DNA of 52,419 nt from JBBRWV01 sp038248985. GTDB taxonomy: Bacteria; Planctomycetota; Phycisphaerae; WQYP01. Both the position numbers and the translations under genes were made by a program. Where the stretch lies: contig JBBRWV010000006.1 in NCBI GenBank assembly GCA_038248985.1, positions 1 to 52,419 on the forward strand, given 5' to 3'. The notes under the pieces were generated by a model. It was given only the letters and a program-made list of their open reading frames with translations, was not told the DNA's origin and made no database searches. This document shows positions 16,954 to 26,136 of the stretch, in pieces (within the stretch, counting starts at the first letter, position 1; each line of letters begins with the position of its first letter).

Positions 16954-17796
16954 GTGAACGACTATTTACGTGCAGTCCTGCTGGGTATTATCGAAGGACT
17001 GACCGAATTCCTGCCTGTATCCTCCACCGCCCACATGCGCATTGTGGAGCCATGGCTTGGCATTTCACTCGAAGACCCTTTCTGGAAAATGTTCACCATC
17101 GTCATTCAACTCGGGGCTATCCTCGCGGTCGTGTGGCTCTTCCGGCACAGGCTCGTCGGCTTTGTTCGCACATTTCCGCGCGGAGCTGATGGCCAGCGAA
17201 AATGGTTCTATCATCCCCTCACGCTGGTATTCATTTCCTTCGTTGTGACCGCCGGACCAGCGTTTTTGCTCAACAAGAAAATCGACAAGATGCTCGAAAA
17301 TCTCTGGGTCATTGGAATCGCGCTCATCGTGGGCGGCATCATCATGTGGGTAGTTGATGCTTTGCTGACACGCCCCAGAACGCACCGCATGGAAGACATG
17401 TCGATCCTCGATGCAATAGCCGTCGGTTTCGCGCAAATATTTTCCGCGGTCTTCCCCGGCACATCGCGCTCCATGGCGACGATCGCGGCCGGACAACTAT
17501 TTGGATTGTCACGTTCGGCCGCGCTGGAATTTTCTTTCTTCGTTTCCATCCCCATCATGTTCGCCGCGTGTGGTTACTCACTTCTCAAATTTATCCGGGG
17601 GAAAGAAGGCAGCGTGGCCATGAATGCCGATCGGTGGGGCGTTCTTGCCGTAGGGCTAGTCGTTTCATTCATCGTGGCGTTGCTGGTGATCAAGTGGTTT
17701 ACCACGTGGGTGCGGCAACACGGATTCATCCCCTTTGCCATTTACCGGCTGGCGCTGGGAGCGGGCGTGTTACTCTGGGCGTGGCAAAAGCACTGA
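16954..17796 (+). CDS. uppP: Undecaprenyl-diphosphatase
   Basis: 280 residues, multi-pass membrane enzyme (BacA/UppP family) that converts undecaprenyl diphosphate to the monophosphate, recycling the lipid carrier of peptidoglycan and other surface polymers. The two active-site regions are intact: EGLTEFLPVSSTAHM near the start and FPGTSRSMATIAAG in the middle. Starts with GTG at 16954, five bases after TTGGAG. It ends 11 bases from the pyrG stop on the other strand, with no terminator visible between. Confidence 0.95.
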   Translation: MNDYLRAVLLGIIEGLTEFLPVSSTAHMRIVEPWLGISLEDPFWKMFTIVIQLGAILAVVWLFRHRLVGFVRTFPRGADGQRKWFYHPLTLVFISFVVTAGPAFLLNKKIDKMLENLWVIGIALIVGGIIMWVVDALLTRPRTHRMEDMSILDAIAVGFAQIFSAVFPGTSRSMATIAAGQLFGLSRSAALEFSFFVSIPIMFAACGYSLLKFIRGKEGSVAMNADRWGVLAVGLVVSFIVALLVIKWFTTWVRQHGFIPFAIYRLALGAGVLLWAWQKH

Positions 17797-17807
17797 CCAC
17801 GCGCCGT

Positions 17808-19625
17808 TCACTGGCCCGTCACGGCCAGCATTGGCGTCGCGGGCGGGGGTGCCAACGGGGCACGTTTTTCCCCGGCGACGCCGTCCAGCGTTCCCTGTGG
17901 ATAGGCCCTTTGTATTGCCGCGTTCACCAATCCCAAGAACATCCCGTCCGGACTCAACGGCCGACTCGTCAAGCAGGGATGGGCCTGCGTGCCCACAAAA
18001 TAGGGATGCACGCTAACCGGCAACTCAAGCATCTGCATGATCGGTTGTTTGGGATGGCGTCCGGAAAAAATCAGCCCATGTTTCGTCAGCACTTCGATGT
18101 ATTTGGGATCCACTTCGTAACGATGGCGGAAACGCAAACGCTTGATGGCCGAATTGTCGTAGAGCTTGGAAATCAACGACCCCGGCAACAGATCGATATC
18201 CTTGGCGCCCAGGCGCATGTTGCCACCCAAGCCCTCGATCTTCTTCTGTTCCGGCAGAATATCGATGACCGCATTTTTGCACTGGGTTGCAAATTCTGAA
18301 GAAAAGGCATCCTCCAATTTGCAGACATTGCGGGCAAATTCCACCACTGCCATCTGCAGCCCCAAACAGATGCCCAGAAACGGAATCTTGTTCTCGCGTG
18401 CATAACGTACGCATTCGATCTTCCCTTCCACCCCGCGATTACCGAACCCGCCAGGTACGATTACGCCGTGGCAGCGCTTCAATTTTTCGGCCACATTCCG
18501 TGCGGTGATTTCACTCGTGTCGATCCATTCAATGTTCACGCGGCATTTGGCGTGTGCGGAACAATGTTCCAAGGCCTTGTCAATAGAGGCGTACGCATCG
18601 CGAATGGAGGTGTATTTGCCAGTGACACCAATGGTTACTTCGCGATCTTTGGGGGCCAGCAGACCTTCGACAAACGCCACCCATTGCCGCCGCGCGGTAT
18701 CTTCTGCTCGCTGGTTCACGCGGCTGTGCAGATTCAAAAGGGTCAGCACTTCGCGATCCATGCCTGCCTCGCGCAGCATTTCCGGCACGAGGTAGATGCT
18801 TTCGACATCGTGCATGGAAAAAACGCGCGACTGCGGCACGTTACTGAACATCGAGATTTTCTGTTTTATTTTTTCCGTCACCGGACTGGGACATCGACAA
18901 GCAATAATGTGCGGCACCAGTCCGGCCTGCATCACCTGTCGAAGGCCCAACTGCGCCGCCTTGGATTTCTGCTCGCCCAGCGTTTTGGGTTCCATGATGT
19001 AGGTGAGCGCGACCATGCAGACCGTGCTTTCACCCTCTTCATAGGCCAACTCACGCAAGGCTTCGATAAAGTAACCGTTTTCGTAGTCGCCCACTGTCCC
19101 GCCCACTTCAATGAAGACCACATCCGCCTGCGACTTCGCCGCCAACTCGCGGAGCAAACGTTTCACTTCACCGGTCACGTGGGGAATCATCTGCACATCG
19201 CGACCCAAGTAGCCGCCATGGCGTTCGCGATCCAGCACCCGCGTAAAAATCTGCCCGGAGGTCGTAAAATTCAATTTCGTCAGGTTTTCATTGAGCATGC
19301 GTTCATACGTGCCTAGATCCATGTCGGTTTCCATGCCGTCGTCCAGCACGAACACTTCCCCATGGCGGAACGGATTGAGCGTTCCCGAATCAAGATTCAG
19401 ATACCCTTCCATCTTGATGGGCGCTACCTTGAGTCCTTTGTCCTTCAGAATCTTCGCCAGGGAGGAGGAGAAAATCCCCTTGCCCAGCCCACTCATCACC
19501 GTGCCGACGACGACGACATATTTCGTCCGGCCCTTCACATACCCTTCGGGGGTGGGGGAGTAGAATTCCGTCTCGTCGCTGGTATAACCGATCGAAGCCA
19601 GCAAATCATTGTTATCCTCTGCCAT
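17808..19625 (-). CDS. pyrG: CTP synthase with an altered glutaminase triad
   Basis: 605 residues, about 60 more than E. coli PyrG, with a 30-residue N-terminal leader. It makes CTP from UTP, ATP and glutamine nitrogen. The synthetase P-loop region is VGTVMSGLGKGIFSSS, but the next block reads KMEGYLNLDSGTLNP instead of the usual KLDPYxNVDPGTMSP. The glutaminase domain keeps the oxyanion and Cys nucleophile region (GGFGNRG, LGICLGLQ). The last triad block, normally FHPEF, reads AHPCL: His is kept and the Glu is a Cys. The enzyme may hydrolyse glutamine poorly or use ammonia. It lies 10 bases after kdsB, so the two are probably one operon. Confidence 0.92.
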   Translation of the reverse strand: MAEDNNDLLASIGYTSDETEFYSPTPEGYVKGRTKYVVVVGTVMSGLGKGIFSSSLAKILKDKGLKVAPIKMEGYLNLDSGTLNPFRHGEVFVLDDGMETDMDLGTYERMLNENLTKLNFTTSGQIFTRVLDRERHGGYLGRDVQMIPHVTGEVKRLLRELAAKSQADVVFIEVGGTVGDYENGYFIEALRELAYEEGESTVCMVALTYIMEPKTLGEQKSKAAQLGLRQVMQAGLVPHIIACRCPSPVTEKIKQKISMFSNVPQSRVFSMHDVESIYLVPEMLREAGMDREVLTLLNLHSRVNQRAEDTARRQWVAFVEGLLAPKDREVTIGVTGKYTSIRDAYASIDKALEHCSAHAKCRVNIEWIDTSEITARNVAEKLKRCHGVIVPGGFGNRGVEGKIECVRYARENKIPFLGICLGLQMAVVEFARNVCKLEDAFSSEFATQCKNAVIDILPEQKKIEGLGGNMRLGAKDIDLLPGSLISKLYDNSAIKRLRFRHRYEVDPKYIEVLTKHGLIFSGRHPKQPIMQMLELPVSVHPYFVGTQAHPCLTSRPLSPDGMFLGLVNAAIQRAYPQGTLDGVAGEKRAPLAPPPATPMLAVTGQ

Positions 19626-19635
19626 TGCGTCCTCT

Positions 19636-20436
19636 TTAGTTTCCAGGGTTCATGACTGTCGTTAGCGGTCCAGGAGCCTTTGCGGCCTGGTGTCGTTTCA
19701 TAAATGCCGCATAATCTTCCGGCGTGTCGATGCCGTGCGGTGCGTGAGTTGTATCCTGCACAAAGATTTTCATTCCCCGGTATAACGCCCGAAGTTGCTC
19801 TAATTTTTCCATCCGTTCAAGATCGCACACGGGTGCGGCCGCGAGTGCCAGGATCGCTTCCCGCTTGTAGGCGTAAATTCCCAGATGCTTGCGATGCGTG
19901 CCGGAGTGGGCGACCAACGGCTGGCCCGCCATTGCGCCGTCCCGATCATACGGGATAACCGACCGGCTGAAATATATCGCGAAATGAAGTTGGTCCACGA
20001 CAACTTTTACAATGTTGGTATTCACAATGTCATGAACGCTTTCCATCGGTGCCGCCGCCGTGGCCATAGGGACATCGGGACGACTGGTTACGCGAATCAA
20101 ATCATCGATCAACTGCGGATCGATCTCGGGTTCGTCGCCCTGCACGTTTACCACCACGTTCACGTGGGCAAAATCCGGCTTGAGTAGAACTTCGGCGATT
20201 CTGTCGGTGCCGGATTGATGGGTATTCAACGTCATCACGGCTTTGCCGCCAAAAGATTTCACCGCGTCAAAAATGCGTTCGTCGTCCGTCGCCACCACCA
20301 CTTGGGCGGCGCGACGGGCCTTCTGCGCCTGCTCTACCACATGCTGGATGAGAAATTTCCCAGTCTGTCGGGCGAGAGGTTTTCCGGGGTAACGGGTTGA
20401 ACCGTAGCGGGCGGGAATAACAACAATTGCGGTCAC
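19636..20436 (-). CDS. kdsB: 3-deoxy-manno-octulosonate cytidylyltransferase
   Basis: 266 residues. Activates Kdo with CTP to CMP-Kdo for lipopolysaccharide inner core, which indicates an outer membrane with Kdo-containing lipid. The nucleotidyltransferase start IVVIPARYGSTRYPGKPLA, VVVATDDERI and VVNVQGDEP are present. The GTG at 20436 is chosen because GACGAGG lies eight bases upstream and the family begins here. The frame is open to 20754, with an ATG at 20505, but those lack ribosome sites. Its product uses CTP, which the next gene pyrG supplies. Confidence 0.93.
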   Translation of the reverse strand: MTAIVVIPARYGSTRYPGKPLARQTGKFLIQHVVEQAQKARRAAQVVVATDDERIFDAVKSFGGKAVMTLNTHQSGTDRIAEVLLKPDFAHVNVVVNVQGDEPEIDPQLIDDLIRVTSRPDVPMATAAAPMESVHDIVNTNIVKVVVDQLHFAIYFSRSVIPYDRDGAMAGQPLVAHSGTHRKHLGIYAYKREAILALAAAPVCDLERMEKLEQLRALYRGMKIFVQDTTHAPHGIDTPEDYAAFMKRHQAAKAPGPLTTVMNPGN

Positions 20437-20687
20437 GGGCGTGGCCTCGTCTTGGGACTGACCACGTATAACCGAAAGGGGCAAGGTTGAGCAAGCGCTC
20501 GGCATGGTCGGGTGGATATTGTGCAAATCGACAGGGTGATAAGAGAGGGGCGTTGCGGATTTCTCAATGGCGAATAAATTGTGCATGCGGTCCAAGGCTA
20601 CAGGCTTTCGCTTTGGGTGGCGATACAGTAGATTCAAGGGTCTGTCAGACAGGCCAGCAGTAGCCAAAATCGCAATAGAGGAAGTTG

Positions 20688-21860
20688 ATGAAAATTCACG
20701 AATACCAGGCGCGCGATATTCTTTCCCGGGCCGGAATTCCGGTGCCCGCGGCACGCGTAATTCACACGGCGGACGAGGCGGGGACGGCGTTTGCCGAGAA
20801 TGGTTCGGCGTTGCAAGTGGTCAAAGCCCAGGTATTTGCCGGGGGCCGCGGGAAAGCGGGATTTGTGAAATTGGTGAAGTCGGCGGAAGAGGCCAAGGGG
20901 GCCGCGACATTCATGCTGGCGAACCGGATGGTATCGGTGCAGACGGGCCCGGAGGGAATCGAAGTCAAGAAGCTGTTGATTGCTTCGGCGGTGGATATCG
21001 CCAAAGAGTACTACATTTCGATCACGCTGGATCGCAATCGGGGGACACCGATAGTGATTGCGTCGGCGGAAGGCGGCGTGGAGATCGAAGAAGTCGCGAA
21101 GCATAACCCGGACGCGATCATCAAGGTGCCACTGCATCCGCATTTGGGCTTGCTGCCCTATGCGGGTTTGAAAATTGCCAAGCGGATCGGTTTCAGTGGC
21201 AAGCAGGCGGGGGTGGTGGCTAAGTTGTTGGTGAATTTGTCGAAGGTTTATTTTCAATACGATGCGTCCATGGTGGAGATAAATCCGCTGGTGGTGACGA
21301 AGACGGGGGAAGTCCTGGCGCTGGATGCGAAGGTGCAGTTTGATGACAACGCATTGTTCCGGCATCCGGAAATCGTGGCGTTGAAGGATGATGCGGAGAC
21401 GGATCCGCTGGAGTTGCAGGCGACGAAAGCGAATTTGAACTACATCAAGCTGGACGGGTCGATCGGGTGCCTGGTGAACGGGGCGGGGCTCGCGATGGCG
21501 ACTATGGATGTGATTGGATTATTTGGCGGATCGCCCGCGAACTTTTTGGATGTTGGGGGGGGCGTGACGGAGGAAGGCGCAAAAGAGGCCTTCCGGATTA
21601 TTTTGAGCGACAAGAAGGTAAAGGGGATATTGGTGAATATATTTGGAGGGATCGCCAAGTGCGATTTGATCGCCGGGGCATTGATCAATGCGGGCAAGGA
21701 AATTGGGTTTACGGTGCCGCTGGTGGTGAGGTTGGAGGGGACGAACGTGGAAATAGCGCGGAAGATGCTGGACAGTGCTAAGGCGGAATTGCCGACACTG
21801 CAGACGGCGACGGATTTAAATGACGCGGCAAAAAAGGTTGTCGCGGCCACGATGCAGTAA
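20688..21860 (+). CDS. sucC: Succinyl-CoA synthetase, ADP-forming, beta subunit
   Basis: 390 residues, normal length. With SucD it converts succinyl-CoA to succinate with formation of ATP or GTP (TCA cycle). It begins MKIHEYQARDILSRAGIPVP, typical of the family, and has the ATP-grasp fold with KAQVFAGGRGKAG and the CoA-ligase domain with FLDVGGGV and GILVNIFGGI. The ATG at 20688 follows AGAGGAAG; the TTG just before it is also in frame. sucD follows 57 bases later. The spacer contains a CCACAAAG-type intergenic motif. Confidence 0.96.
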   Translation: MKIHEYQARDILSRAGIPVPAARVIHTADEAGTAFAENGSALQVVKAQVFAGGRGKAGFVKLVKSAEEAKGAATFMLANRMVSVQTGPEGIEVKKLLIASAVDIAKEYYISITLDRNRGTPIVIASAEGGVEIEEVAKHNPDAIIKVPLHPHLGLLPYAGLKIAKRIGFSGKQAGVVAKLLVNLSKVYFQYDASMVEINPLVVTKTGEVLALDAKVQFDDNALFRHPEIVALKDDAETDPLELQATKANLNYIKLDGSIGCLVNGAGLAMATMDVIGLFGGSPANFLDVGGGVTEEGAKEAFRIILSDKKVKGILVNIFGGIAKCDLIAGALINAGKEIGFTVPLVVRLEGTNVEIARKMLDSAKAELPTLQTATDLNDAAKKVVAATMQ

Positions 21861-21917
21861 CCACAAAGTACAAAAATACGCAGAATCACAAAGACGTTTT
21901 TTAATTGGGAATTGGCT

Positions 21918-22814
21918 ATGTCAGTATTGGTTGGCAAGAATACCAAGGTGATCACCCAGGGGATTACGGGAGCGGGTGGCGGGGCGTTTCATACCAAAGG
22001 GTGCCTGGAATATGGCACGAAGATGGTGGGGGGGACCAGCCCCGGCAAGGGTGGAACTAAGGATGCAAATGGTCTGCCGATTTTTGACACGGTGAGCGAG
22101 GCCGTGAAAGCAACGGGGGCCAATGCCAGCATGGTTTTTGTGCCACCGGCATTTTGTGCCGATGCAATCATGGAGGCGGCGGACGTGGGGATAGCGGTCA
22201 TCGTGGCAATCACCGAGGGAGTGCCGGTGAATGACATGGTGAAGGTGAAAAAGTTCCTGCAGGACTATCCGGCGGTGACTCTCATCGGACCAAACTGCCC
22301 AGGGATTATCACTCCCGGGGAATGCAAAATCGGGATCATGCCGGGATACATTCATACGCCGCGAACGCCCGGGAAAAAAACAGTGGGGATCGTGTCGCGC
22401 TCGGGCACGCTCACCTATGAGGCGGTGTTTCAGACGACCAATCGCGGATGGGCGCAGTCCACATGTATCGGGATTGGGGGCGACCCGGTGAAGGGGCTGG
22501 ATTTTGTAGAAGTGCTGAAGTTACTGAATGAGGATCCGGAGACCGATGCGATCGTCATGATCGGAGAGATCGGCGGGACGAGCGAAGTGGATGGCGCGGA
22601 CTATGTGAATAAATTTGTGAAGAAGCCGGTGGTGGGATTCATTGCCGGTGCAACAGCGCCGCCAGGAAAGCGGATGGGCCATGCGGGCGCATTGATATCC
22701 GGAACGGATGATACGGCACCGGCTAAAATGAAGGCGATGGAGGCTGCGGGTATTTTTGTTTGCAAGAGTCCGGCGGACATCGGCGTGACACTGGATAAGG
22801 CGTCAGGGAAGTAA
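21918..22814 (+). CDS. sucD: Succinyl-CoA synthetase, alpha subunit
   Basis: 298 residues. Carries the CoA-binding Rossmann domain (NTKVITQGITGAGGGAFHT) and the phosphohistidine loop (GHAGALISG). It works as a heteromer with SucC just upstream. The ATG at 21918 is preferred; a TTG two codons earlier is in frame, and the ribosome site (GGGA) is weak. Converges with the radical SAM gene on the other strand with only 8 bases between stops and no visible terminator. Confidence 0.96.
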   Translation: MSVLVGKNTKVITQGITGAGGGAFHTKGCLEYGTKMVGGTSPGKGGTKDANGLPIFDTVSEAVKATGANASMVFVPPAFCADAIMEAADVGIAVIVAITEGVPVNDMVKVKKFLQDYPAVTLIGPNCPGIITPGECKIGIMPGYIHTPRTPGKKTVGIVSRSGTLTYEAVFQTTNRGWAQSTCIGIGGDPVKGLDFVEVLKLLNEDPETDAIVMIGEIGGTSEVDGADYVNKFVKKPVVGFIAGATAPPGKRMGHAGALISGTDDTAPAKMKAMEAAGIFVCKSPADIGVTLDKASGK

Positions 22815-22822
22815 CGCCGACG

Positions 22823-24424
22823 CTAAACTTGTGCGAGACTTACGCTGCGCGGGACGGCTGTTTCTAGGGCTTCGGACGGGGGGGAAAGTTCAGTTTTGAC
22901 TTTTTCCACGACATCTTCGGTGAGCATAAGCGCGTCCTGAATGGGCTGGCCCGCGATGACCTGCCACATGATGCGGTAGTGGTGGACGCAGACAGCGAGG
23001 CGGATGGCGACGGGGAGGGATTTTGGCCGGGTGAAGAGGGTCCAGAAGAGAAGATTCCAGTAGCACAAGCGCTCCGGCCCTTTGACGCCCAAGACCCACA
23101 GCGTGCGAAGGACAGCGCGGAAATCGGTGGTGGTGAGGGGTCGACGGATCTTTGGGACCTTGAATTCCCGGAGAAAGGTTTTGATGCGAGCGTAGGCGGG
23201 CTTGGGGGAAAAGATTTTTTCGAGTACTTCCTCGTAACCCTTGCGAAGCACTTCGAGGCCCATCTTGGGGATGATGTTGGTGGAGCCGTCAGTGTTGTTG
23301 CCGGAAGAGTGACCGCGAAGGCGTCCTTCCAACCACATGCGCGAAGCCAGACGCGTGCCCGGCGGTGCGTGGAGTTGGCCGACCATCGCGGTGACGATGC
23401 CACTGCGTTGAATGAAGTCAACTTGCTGCTGGAACGTTTTGGGAGTGTCGTGATCGAAGCCGACGATGAAGCCGGATTGAACCTCGATGCCCGCGCGTTG
23501 GAGGGTTTTGACATTGGCGTTGAGGTCGCGATTGCGATTTTGGCCCTTGGAGCACTCGGCGAGGGCGTCGGGGTCGGAAGTTTCGATGCCGACGAAGACC
23601 TGATCGAAGCCGGCGTCGACCATGAGTTGGGTAAGTTCTTTGTCGTCGGCGAGGTTGATGGTGAGCTGCGTGTTGAAGGGGATGGGACCGGAGCGCTTCT
23701 GCCATTCAACCAGAGCCGGGAGGAGATCTTTTTTGACGGCGGGGCGGTTGCCGATGAGGTTGTCATCCACAAAGAAGACGCGGCCACGCCATCCGGCGGC
23801 TAGAAGGGCATCGAGTTCGGCGATGATCTGTGTGGCGGCCTTCGTGCGGGGATTGCGCCCGAGCAGGGCGGTGACGTTGCAAAACTCGCAATCGTAGGGG
23901 CAACCGCGGGTGTATTGGATGCCCATGGCGGCGTATTGATTGATATCGAGAATATCCCACTGGGGAACAGGTGACGTGCTCATGACGGCGTAATCACGAT
24001 TGCGGTAGATGCGTTTGACGGTGCCTGCGGTGATGTCTGCGACGAGTTTGTGCAGGGTGGTTTCGGCCTCATTGAGGACGAAAGTGTCGACATCGAGGAA
24101 AAGGGCGTACTCCCCGCTGAAGAGTGGTCCGCCACCGATAATTTTCTTACCTGCAGCTTTGCAGCGCGCCGTGACGACGTGAGCGGACTCCCGTTGAACG
24201 GCCATGCCGGAGATGAATACGTAGTCGGCCCATTGAATGTCGGCGTCAGTGAGGTCGCGGACGTTGAGGTCGACGAGGCGTTTATTCCAGTCTTTAGGGA
24301 GCATTCCCGCGACTGTGAGGAGGCCGAGGGGCGGCAGTAAAGCCTTGCGGCCGTAGATGTTAAGGGCGTGGGTGTAGCTCCAGAACGAATCGAGGAACGT
24401 GGGATAGATCATCAAAATATTCAT
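22823..24424 (-). CDS. B12-binding-domain radical SAM protein
   Basis: 533 residues. The N-terminal 150 or so form a cobalamin-binding-like Rossmann domain (MNILMIYPTF, PPLGLLTVAGML, ADYVFISGM). The radical SAM site is Cys175, Cys179 and Cys182 (RGCPYDCEFC), followed by FFVDDNLIGNR, NTQLTINLADD and VFVGIET, as in the B12-binding radical SAM group. The C-terminal 130 residues look like a DUF4070-type tail. Family members methylate or rearrange unactivated carbons; the substrate here cannot be inferred. The ATG at 24424 is the family start; the frame is open to 24463. It diverges from the nitronate-monooxygenase-like gene over a 173-base AT-rich spacer. Confidence 0.85.
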   Translation of the reverse strand: MNILMIYPTFLDSFWSYTHALNIYGRKALLPPLGLLTVAGMLPKDWNKRLVDLNVRDLTDADIQWADYVFISGMAVQRESAHVVTARCKAAGKKIIGGGPLFSGEYALFLDVDTFVLNEAETTLHKLVADITAGTVKRIYRNRDYAVMSTSPVPQWDILDINQYAAMGIQYTRGCPYDCEFCNVTALLGRNPRTKAATQIIAELDALLAAGWRGRVFFVDDNLIGNRPAVKKDLLPALVEWQKRSGPIPFNTQLTINLADDKELTQLMVDAGFDQVFVGIETSDPDALAECSKGQNRNRDLNANVKTLQRAGIEVQSGFIVGFDHDTPKTFQQQVDFIQRSGIVTAMVGQLHAPPGTRLASRMWLEGRLRGHSSGNNTDGSTNIIPKMGLEVLRKGYEEVLEKIFSPKPAYARIKTFLREFKVPKIRRPLTTTDFRAVLRTLWVLGVKGPERLCYWNLLFWTLFTRPKSLPVAIRLAVCVHHYRIMWQVIAGQPIQDALMLTEDVVEKVKTELSPPSEALETAVPRSVSLAQV

Positions 24425-24597
24425 GAAGCCAATGTACGAAAGCGGGGTCGAAATAGATACCAAATAATCGATATTATCAGTAGATGTTTTTGCTTAGCTT
24501 GACGATTTATGCATACAATTTGGTTGTACGAGGAAGCATTTTGCAAGATAATAGTATCTCTAAAAAGAATTATCCGCTTATAGGTGTTTGGAGTCCC

Positions 24598-26058
24598 ATG
24601 ACGGAATTTTCAATTATTCAGGGAGGAATGGGGGTAGGAGTGTCGGGGTGGAAGCTGGCTAAAGCAGTGGCGGAGATGGGGCAACTGGGGGTCGTATCGG
24701 GGACAGGCATAGCTGTAGTGGTAGCGCGCAGGCTGCAAATGGGGGATGAGGGGGGGCATGTGAGGCGGGCGCTGGGGGCTTTTCCGATTCCCGAGGTCGC
24801 TGAGCGAATTTTGGCCCGGCATTACGTGGCCGGCGGCAAGTCGGACTTCACGCCGTTTTTGCCGGTCTCGATGCCCACACTGGAGCCGGGTACGAGCGCT
24901 GAAGAATTGATGGTCGTGGCAAATTTCGTAGAGGTGTATCTCGCGAAAGAAGGGCATAAAGGGTTGGTGGGGATCAACTATCTGGAGAAGATTCAACTGC
25001 CACACGTGTCGTCATTATTTGGGGCGATGCTGGCGGGGGTGGATTATGTGTTGATGGGCGCGGGGATACCGCGGCACATCCCGGGGGTGCTCGATGCGCT
25101 GGCGGAGGGGAAAGAGGCGACGTATCGGATCGATGCCGATGGCGCTGTGGGCGATGAATTTGTGGCGCGGTTTGATCCGGCGGTGTTCTGCAAGGATGGG
25201 GCACCGAAGTTGAAGCGTCCGAAGTTTTTGGCGATTGTGTCGTCGGCGACGCTGGCGATGACGCTGGCACGCAAGTCGAATGGGAAGGTGGATGGATTCG
25301 TGGTGGAGGGTGACACGGCGGGGGGGCACAATGCGCCGCCGCGAGGACCGATGCAGTTGAACGAGCGTGGCGAGCCGATTTATGGGGAACGGGACAACGC
25401 GGATTTGAAGAAGATCGCGGAGATTGGGCTGCCGTTCTACCTGGCGGGTGGATATGGGCGCCCCGGAAAATTGGCGCAGGCGAAGGCGCTGGGGGCCAGC
25501 GGGATACAGGTGGGGACAGCGTTTGCGTTCTGCGAGGAATCAAGCATCGAAGAGCACTTGAAGCGGCGGATCATCGAACGAAGCTGCGCGGGGATGAACG
25601 ATGTGTTGACGGACCCACATGCATCGCCGACGGGTTTTCCGCTGAAGGTGCTGCAGTTGGACGGCACGCTGTCGGAGCCGGAGATTTTTGAATCGCGGGA
25701 GCGGGTATGCGACATGGGGTATTTGCGTCGGCCGTACCGGCGCGAGGATGGGAAGATGTGGTATCGCTGCGCGGCTGAGCCGGTGGCGGAATATGTGCGT
25801 AAAGGGGGCAAGGCGGAAGATGCGGTGGGGCGGAAGTGCCTATGCAACGGGTTGTTTGCCAATATCGGGTTGCCGCAGGTGCGCAAGGGGCTCGCGGAGT
25901 TGCCGCTGATTACCGCAGGCGACGATGCGGGTATCTTGCGGGCGTTTGTGCGGGAGGGTGCGGTAAGTTATACGGCGAGCGAAGTGATGAATGTATTGCT
26001 GGGCGTTACGGGGGTAGCCGAGACGCGTAATCCTGGGGTGGCGGTGGGAAGCGTGTGA
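24598..26058 (+). CDS. Nitronate monooxygenase-like FMN enzyme
   Basis: 486 residues, longer than the roughly 350 of typical nitronate monooxygenases. TIM-barrel FMN protein with IIQGGMGVGVSGWKLAKAV at the start, the catalytic-region motif AGGHN at about residues 241-245, and the phosphate-binding block YLAGGYGRPGKLAQAKALGA followed by GIQVGTAF. The C-terminal part has Cys residues (WYRCAAEP, RKCLCNG) not seen in the short enzymes. The family oxidises alkyl nitronates or related compounds, but the extended form has no known substrate. GGAG lies just before the ATG at 24598; the frame is open to 24484 without support. Confidence 0.8.
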   Translation: MTEFSIIQGGMGVGVSGWKLAKAVAEMGQLGVVSGTGIAVVVARRLQMGDEGGHVRRALGAFPIPEVAERILARHYVAGGKSDFTPFLPVSMPTLEPGTSAEELMVVANFVEVYLAKEGHKGLVGINYLEKIQLPHVSSLFGAMLAGVDYVLMGAGIPRHIPGVLDALAEGKEATYRIDADGAVGDEFVARFDPAVFCKDGAPKLKRPKFLAIVSSATLAMTLARKSNGKVDGFVVEGDTAGGHNAPPRGPMQLNERGEPIYGERDNADLKKIAEIGLPFYLAGGYGRPGKLAQAKALGASGIQVGTAFAFCEESSIEEHLKRRIIERSCAGMNDVLTDPHASPTGFPLKVLQLDGTLSEPEIFESRERVCDMGYLRRPYRREDGKMWYRCAAEPVAEYVRKGGKAEDAVGRKCLCNGLFANIGLPQVRKGLAELPLITAGDDAGILRAFVREGAVSYTASEVMNVLLGVTGVAETRNPGVAVGSV

Positions 26059-26136
26059 GCGGCGCGGGCGAATCGGGAGCTGGGCGTGCTCGGTGGTTCA
26101 TTTACGGATGCAGATTCATCCATTATTGTGATGTGA

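Noticed and set aside
18468..19316. 282-codon + strand frame inside pyrG
   Set aside because: Antisense of the CTP synthase gene; no start site or family.
20437..20687. Possible replication origin with TTGTGCA motifs near 20519 and 20579
   Set aside because: Only two partial matches to the DnaA box, each with two mismatches, and no AT-rich unwinding region.
20437..20754. Longer kdsB starting at 20505 or 20754
   Set aside because: KdsB proteins begin at the IVVIPARY block; only the GTG at 20436 has a ribosome site.
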